Assembly (NCBI GenBank): GCA_028065725.1
Contig: JAPTVL010000474.1
Location: 1 to 39,091, forward strand
Length of the DNA: 39,091 bases
From: Betaproteobacteria bacterium
Lineage (GTDB): Bacteria > Pseudomonadota > Gammaproteobacteria > Burkholderiales > Rhodocyclaceae
Direction: 5' to 3'
A program made the translations under genes and the position numbers. Below the pieces are notes generated by a model. That model was given only the letters and a program-made list of their open reading frames with translations, did no database searches and was not told the origin of the DNA. Shown one piece after another: positions 35,922 through 39,091 of this stretch; position 1 is the first letter of the stretch, and every line of letters starts with the position of its first letter.

Positions 35922-36166
35922 CCTGCCGCCGCACCGCCCACCTCCAGCACCGCGAAGCGCAGGTCTTGCTCGCCGCGCTGCGGAACTTCCGCCTGGAGCC
36001 ATTCACTCGCGGGGATCTGGTCGAGGCAAGCGGCCTGCCGGTCAACGTGGTCTGCGGGCGAGTCTTTACGTTGATTCAGCGCGGGGCGTTGAAGGAATTA
36101 TCGGAGCGGCGCAACTGGGCTGGATTGCTGAAGGTGGTGATTAAACAACCGAGGGGAAAGAGATGA
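35918..36166 (+). CDS. Small winged-helix-like protein
   Basis: ATG 35918 is taken for its ATGA overlap. The 82-residue product starts MTCRRTAHLQHREAQVLLAA and continues FTRGDLVEASGLPVNVVCGR, then VFTLIQRGALKEL, which looks like a small HTH with a wing. No family is recognised. It ends in an ATGA overlap with the DHH gene. Confidence 0.55.
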   Translation: MTCRRTAHLQHREAQVLLAALRNFRLEPFTRGDLVEASGLPVNVVCGRVFTLIQRGALKELSERRNWAGLLKVVIKQPRGKR

Positions 36167-36984
36167 GTGCGCTTTGTATCTATCACGGTAACTGTGCAGA
36201 CGGATTTTCTGGCGCGTGGGTGGTTCGTCGGGCGCTTGGGGATGGGGCTCAGTTTCATGCTGGCGTGTACCAAATGCCGCCGCCTGATGTTGCTGGCCGC
36301 GATGTGGTTCTGGTGGATTTCTCCTACAAACGCCCCGTGATGGAAAAAATCATTGCGGAGGCGCGATCTGTTCTTGTCTTGGACCACCATAAGACCGCCC
36401 AAGACGATTTGACCGGATTACCTGGTGCAGAGGTGGTTTTCGACATGGAGCGCGCTGGCAGCAAAATCGCATGGGATTACTACTTCCCTGGTGAAGCGCC
36501 GCCGCCAGTGTTGCTGCACGTAGAGGACCGTGACTTGTGGCGATTCGCGCTCCCGAAAACGCGAGAGATTCAAGCGAATATCTTTTCCTACCCGTATGAC
36601 TTCGCGGTATGGGATCGCCTGATGGCGAGCGATCCTGCCGTGCTTGCGGTAGAGGGCGAGGCGATCGAGCGCAAGCACTTCAAGGACATTTCCGAGCTGC
36701 TCGGCGTGGTTCAGCGGCGAATGGTGCTTGGTGGTTATAACGTGCCGGTCGCCAATCTTCCGTACACGCTGGTTTCGGACGCAGCGCACAAGATGGCGGA
36801 AGGTGAGTCATTTGCTGGATGTTACTGGGACACGCCGAAGGGGCGCATATTCGGATTGCGTTCTACCGACGCCGGGATAGATGTTTCAGAAATCGCCAAA
36901 CAATACGGTGGGGGCGGACACCGCAATGCTGCCGGCTTTACCGTTCCGTTCCAAGTGGCCGCTTCTTTCGAGGTGGCGCCATGA
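36163..36984 (+). CDS. DHH-family phosphoesterase
   Basis: The 273-residue product carries the DHH metal motifs: YHGNCADGFSGAWVV (motif I, Asp at about residue 12), VVLVDFSYKRP (motif II), SVLVLDHHKTAQDD (DHH, about 71-73), EDRDLWRF (motif IV) and the C-terminal DHHA1-type loop QYGGGGHRNAAGF. Members hydrolyse nanoRNA, pAp, cyclic dinucleotides or inorganic pyrophosphate. Phage copies could remove signalling nucleotides or recycle pAp; the substrate cannot be read from sequence. Confidence 0.85.
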   Translation: MSALCIYHGNCADGFSGAWVVRRALGDGAQFHAGVYQMPPPDVAGRDVVLVDFSYKRPVMEKIIAEARSVLVLDHHKTAQDDLTGLPGAEVVFDMERAGSKIAWDYYFPGEAPPPVLLHVEDRDLWRFALPKTREIQANIFSYPYDFAVWDRLMASDPAVLAVEGEAIERKHFKDISELLGVVQRRMVLGGYNVPVANLPYTLVSDAAHKMAEGESFAGCYWDTPKGRIFGLRSTDAGIDVSEIAKQYGGGGHRNAAGFTVPFQVAASFEVAP

Positions 36985-37178
36985 AATCCGCCTACAAACC
37001 AAAATCGCCCAACGCTGGCGGAACGAGCTTCCTCAACCAATTCAAACACGGACTGGCGAGCGTCAGCGAAGGGCTGCCGGCGCCCGAGTTCAAGCCGCTG
37101 CGCAGCTATCCGGCGACGAATCACCCGCGGCAGGCCGAAATCGACGCCTTCCGTGATCTGCCGAGCCGGTACGTCTAG
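36981..37178 (+). CDS. 65-residue disordered phage protein
   Basis: ATG 36981 overlaps the DHH stop. The product is Pro/Lys/Ser-rich (MKSAYKPKSPNAGGTSFLNQ, then FKPLRSYPATNHPRQAEIDA) and ends FRDLPSRYV. It lacks a clear fold. No family recognised. Confidence 0.5.
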   Translation: MKSAYKPKSPNAGGTSFLNQFKHGLASVSEGLPAPEFKPLRSYPATNHPRQAEIDAFRDLPSRYV

Positions 37179-37180
37179 CT

Positions 37181-37375
37181 GTGGACAAAGCGCGCTCCCG
37201 GTTCTTCGTTCGCTGCGGCCAAGCCGGAAGGGCTGCGGTGGCGCATAGGGATGACCGCACGCGGCCACTGTTCCCGCTTTGGCTGATCCTCGAGGTCGGT
37301 CCCGACCACATCAAGAGCGGCAAGGCCATGGAGTGGCTGCAGGCGCTGTTCGAAAATGCGGAGAGGAAACCGTGA
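37181..37375 (+). CDS. 64-residue unknown protein
   Basis: A GTG start at 37181 two bases after the previous stop opens a frame with an Arg-rich N-terminus (DKARSRFFVRCGQAGRAAVA) and a hydrophobic-helical C-terminus (LFPLWLILEVGPDHIKSGKA, then MEWLQALFENAE). It ends in a GTGA overlap. No family recognised. Confidence 0.5.
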   Translation: MDKARSRFFVRCGQAGRAAVAHRDDRTRPLFPLWLILEVGPDHIKSGKAMEWLQALFENAERKP

Positions 37376-37767
37376 AGCGCGAAATCCAAGCCGACAAGGA
37401 GGCGGTGCTGGCGGCATTCACCCCGGGCGAATGGTTGAACAAGGCCGAGATCATGGGTGCGACCGGAATCGATAAGGTGAACTACGTGCTGAACCGGCTG
37501 ATCATCGAGAAAAAACTGATCGCCCGCGGGCATACCAGCAGTCGGCAGTGGGCGCTGGTCGGGACGAAGTACACTGGGCCGGTCGAGGACGAGGATCCGC
37601 CAGCAGCTGCGAGCGAACCGGAGGCAGAAGAACCAGAGGATTTCATCCCGGCGATGGCCACTGGCAAGCGCATGGTATTGGTGCGCCACGAGCAGCACAT
37701 GGTTCTGACGGCGGCCGAGACGCAGGCGGTCTCGGATCTTATTTTCGAAAACTTCGAGGCGGCGTGA
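37372..37767 (+). CDS. Winged-helix-like protein with acidic tail
   Basis: GTG 37372 is chosen for its GTGA overlap. The 131-residue product has an HTH/winged-helix-like N-terminus (DKEAVLAAFTPGEWLNKAEI, then MGATGIDKVNYVLNRLIIEK and KLIARGHTSSRQWALVG), an acidic Pro/Glu linker (EDEDPPAAASEPEAEEPEDF) and a C-terminal segment. Likely a DNA-binding regulator or accessory; no family recognised. Confidence 0.55.
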   Translation: MKREIQADKEAVLAAFTPGEWLNKAEIMGATGIDKVNYVLNRLIIEKKLIARGHTSSRQWALVGTKYTGPVEDEDPPAAASEPEAEEPEDFIPAMATGKRMVLVRHEQHMVLTAAETQAVSDLIFENFEAA

Positions 37768-38210
37768 TAAACCTTACGCTGGAACTGGAGCGGCGGAGAC
37801 AATTCTTTGCCCAGTATTACAAGCAGCACGATCGCTGCCCGCGGTGTGGCCAGCATTCAAGCGAGCGCACCATGGTTGGCTTTATCTACGACCCTAGGCA
37901 CTCGGAAAACTTCTGCGACGGCAATGATGTTCGATGTATGTGCGGCTGGCGCGGGACCGTTCACGAGTTAGTACCGGCAAAGGAGGCAACAATGGCAGGA
38001 TTCTCGATTCAGTTTCACGCAAGCGCGCCGGACGATATCCCGGTCGCGATGACAATCACCATGACGTTGGGCGAATGGAAGCGAATGCAGGACCAGCTAT
38101 CGGGCCCGTCCTTCCCAGCCTGGCGGCTTCGGGACGCAGTCAGGGACATGGTCGCGAGGGCGGAAAAGCATTTCCTGCTGCAGTCCGACCCGCCCGTGGA
38201 TCCGCGATGA
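37764..38210 (+). CDS. Zinc-ribbon protein fused to a second small domain
   Basis: GTG 37764 overlaps the previous stop (GTGA). The 148-residue product has a zinc-ribbon-like N-terminal half (DRCPRCGQHSSERTMVGFIY, then CMCGWRGTVHELVPA) and an unrelated-looking C-terminal half from residue 77 (MAGFSIQFHASAPDDIPVAM, then EWKRMQDQLSGP). The second half begins at an ATG (37992) preceded by AAAGGAGG, a near-perfect ribosome-binding site, so it may also be made as a separate 72-residue protein. This suggests a former pair of genes joined in frame, or one gene with an internal start. Confidence 0.6.
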   Translation: MINLTLELERRRQFFAQYYKQHDRCPRCGQHSSERTMVGFIYDPRHSENFCDGNDVRCMCGWRGTVHELVPAKEATMAGFSIQFHASAPDDIPVAMTITMTLGEWKRMQDQLSGPSFPAWRLRDAVRDMVARAEKHFLLQSDPPVDPR

Positions 38211-38386
38211 AAAGACTCGAGGCCTGGTGGTATAGGCCGCACAGCAAGGATAATGTGGTCGAGGCGGTCCTGAAGTTCTGGATCTCGTGCGTGGCCTTCA
38301 TTCTGCTCGTCGCGGTGATGTTCGCGCCGGTGTTGCTAATGTTCGCCGCCCTGCTCTACTTTCTCGTCGGGGGCCGCTGTGGCTAA
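38207..38386 (+). CDS. 59-residue membrane protein
   Basis: ATG 38207 overlaps the previous stop (ATGA). The N-terminal third is charged (KRLEAWWYRPHSKDNVVEAV), the rest hydrophobic (FWISCVAFILLVAVMFAPVL, then LMFAALLYFLVGG), one long or two short membrane helices. The end overlaps the next gene by eight bases. Function unknown. Confidence 0.6.
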   Translation: MKRLEAWWYRPHSKDNVVEAVLKFWISCVAFILLVAVMFAPVLLMFAALLYFLVGGRCG

Positions 38387-39091
38387 ATCCAGCGCGATAG
38401 CGTGGACCGATTCGACGTTCAACCCGTGGAAGATTTGCACGCCGCTTGGGCCTGGGTGTGACAACTGCTACGCGGCCGCGATGAGTCGGCGCTTTGGGTG
38501 GGGAGAGTATGCGCAAGGCGTGCCACGCCAACGCACCAGCGCATCGAATTGGAAGCAGCCGATCGCTTGGAACAAGAAGGCTGCGGCGAGTGGTAAGCCG
38601 TGGCGCGTTTTCTGCGCATCGCTGGCCGATGTATTCGACAACGAAGCTCCGCAGCAATGGCGGGATGATCTGTGGCGGCTTATCGAGGCGACGCCGCACC
38701 TTTCCTGGCTGCTGGTAACGAAGCGGATCGGAAACGTGGCGCGTATGGTGCCGTCGCTGGATTGGCTTGCCATGCACGACAATGTGCGCATCCTGATCAC
38801 CGTGGTCAACCAGGAAGAAGCCGACCGCGACATTCCTAAGCTGCTGGCGCTGCCGTGCAAAAACGGGATCATCTACGAGCCGGATCTTGGTCCGGTAGAT
38901 TTTCATGGGATGTGGTCGAAACAAGTTGAGAGAGCCTACATCGGGCATTACGTTCCAGGCATGTATCGAAAACTGCAATGGATCATCGTCGGCGGCGAGA
39001 GTGCGCAGGGCAGACGTCCTACGCGGGCGGCTTATATAGCTTGGGCGCGCGACGCGATCGCGCAATGCAGGGCTGCTGGTGTGCCGGTGTT
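38379..39091 (+). CDS. Phage Gp37/Gp68 family protein (DUF5131), partial at right edge
   Basis: A GTG at 38379 opens a frame that is still open at the window end (237 codons seen). The N-terminus IAWTDSTFNPWKICTPLGPG then CDNCYA, and later WRVFCASLADVFDN, LSWLLVTKRIGNV, VRILITVVNQEEAD and LQWIIVGGESAQGRRP, follow the DUF5131 pattern. The three-Cys cluster (C-x7-C-x2-C) resembles a metal or Fe-S site; the family has been compared with radical-SAM enzymes, but its function is not established as far as I know. Its C-terminus lies outside the window. Confidence 0.8.
   Translation, partial: MAKSSAIAWTDSTFNPWKICTPLGPGCDNCYAAAMSRRFGWGEYAQGVPRQRTSASNWKQPIAWNKKAAASGKPWRVFCASLADVFDNEAPQQWRDDLWRLIEATPHLSWLLVTKRIGNVARMVPSLDWLAMHDNVRILITVVNQEEADRDIPKLLALPCKNGIIYEPDLGPVDFHGMWSKQVERAYIGHYVPGMYRKLQWIIVGGESAQGRRPTRAAYIAWARDAIAQCRAAGVPV

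Noticed and set aside
1..39091. Retron, diversity-generating retroelement or CRISPR-associated system
   Set aside because: No reverse transcriptase motif, no template/variable repeat pair and no Cas-like gene were seen; the search was by eye only.

Overview
The window is a GC-rich segment of a tailed double-stranded DNA bacteriophage (or prophage), most likely infecting a Gram-negative proteobacterium. Virion, lysis, recombination, replication and immunity genes are packed with almost no spacing, and very many neighbours overlap by ATGA or GTGA. A single 3,934-residue polyvalent protein dominates the left half. A giant ejected protein preceded by several Ala-rich internal virion proteins recalls Bcep22-like podoviruses; that placement is from general knowledge, not from a search. 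No integrase, terminase, portal or capsid gene lies in the window, and no tRNA or CRISPR array was seen.

Region 1 (1-19757, + strand) is late. It holds the end of a tail-fibre-like gene, a relatively AT-rich HNH endonuclease insertion, a lysis-type cassette (signal-peptide coiled-coil protein, two holin-like membrane proteins, a P5-like peptidoglycan-associated protein, a membrane-anchored protein), five low-complexity or coiled-coil virion-type proteins, then the giant polyvalent protein. Its recognisable modules are a phosphoribosyltransferase, a DdrB-like ParB domain, two HExxH-bearing domains, an ADP-ribosyltransferase, a PLxRFG motif and an LPD38-like C-terminus. Two small ORFs, both in the +1 frame, are embedded in low-complexity linkers of the giant gene.

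Region 2 (19806-27031, - strand) is an early leftward operon. From its promoter near 27075 it encodes a hexapeptide-repeat protein, a chain of tiny overlapping genes (three with one membrane segment), a dCMP-deaminase-like enzyme, an ERF-type annealing protein, a YqaJ/lambda-exonuclease-like nuclease and a long coiled-coil protein. It ends in a lower-GC cluster with an RMF-like protein, unknown genes, an IS1595/ISXO2-type transposase and a basic peptide. A perfect 15-bp inverted repeat brackets this last cluster.

Region 3 (27032-27771) is a lambda-like immunity switch: a 66-residue HTH repressor on the - strand, a Cro-like protein on the + strand, divergent promoters, and at least four copies of a TAGGC-type 12-bp operator placed on the promoters.

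Region 4 (27870-39091, + strand) is an early rightward operon: an RHH-like protein, a relic of a cytosine-5 methyltransferase, an RMF-like protein, a beta-class DNA methyltransferase, a DnaB-like helicase, a YdaU-type replication protein whose linker DNA carries four iteron-like 12-bp repeats and a heptanucleotide array (candidate origin), a winged-helix protein, a RuvC-like resolvase, NinB-like and YbcO-like recombination factors, an HNH/AP2-type endonuclease, a DHH phosphoesterase, small unknowns, and a Gp37/Gp68 (DUF5131) gene cut by the window edge.
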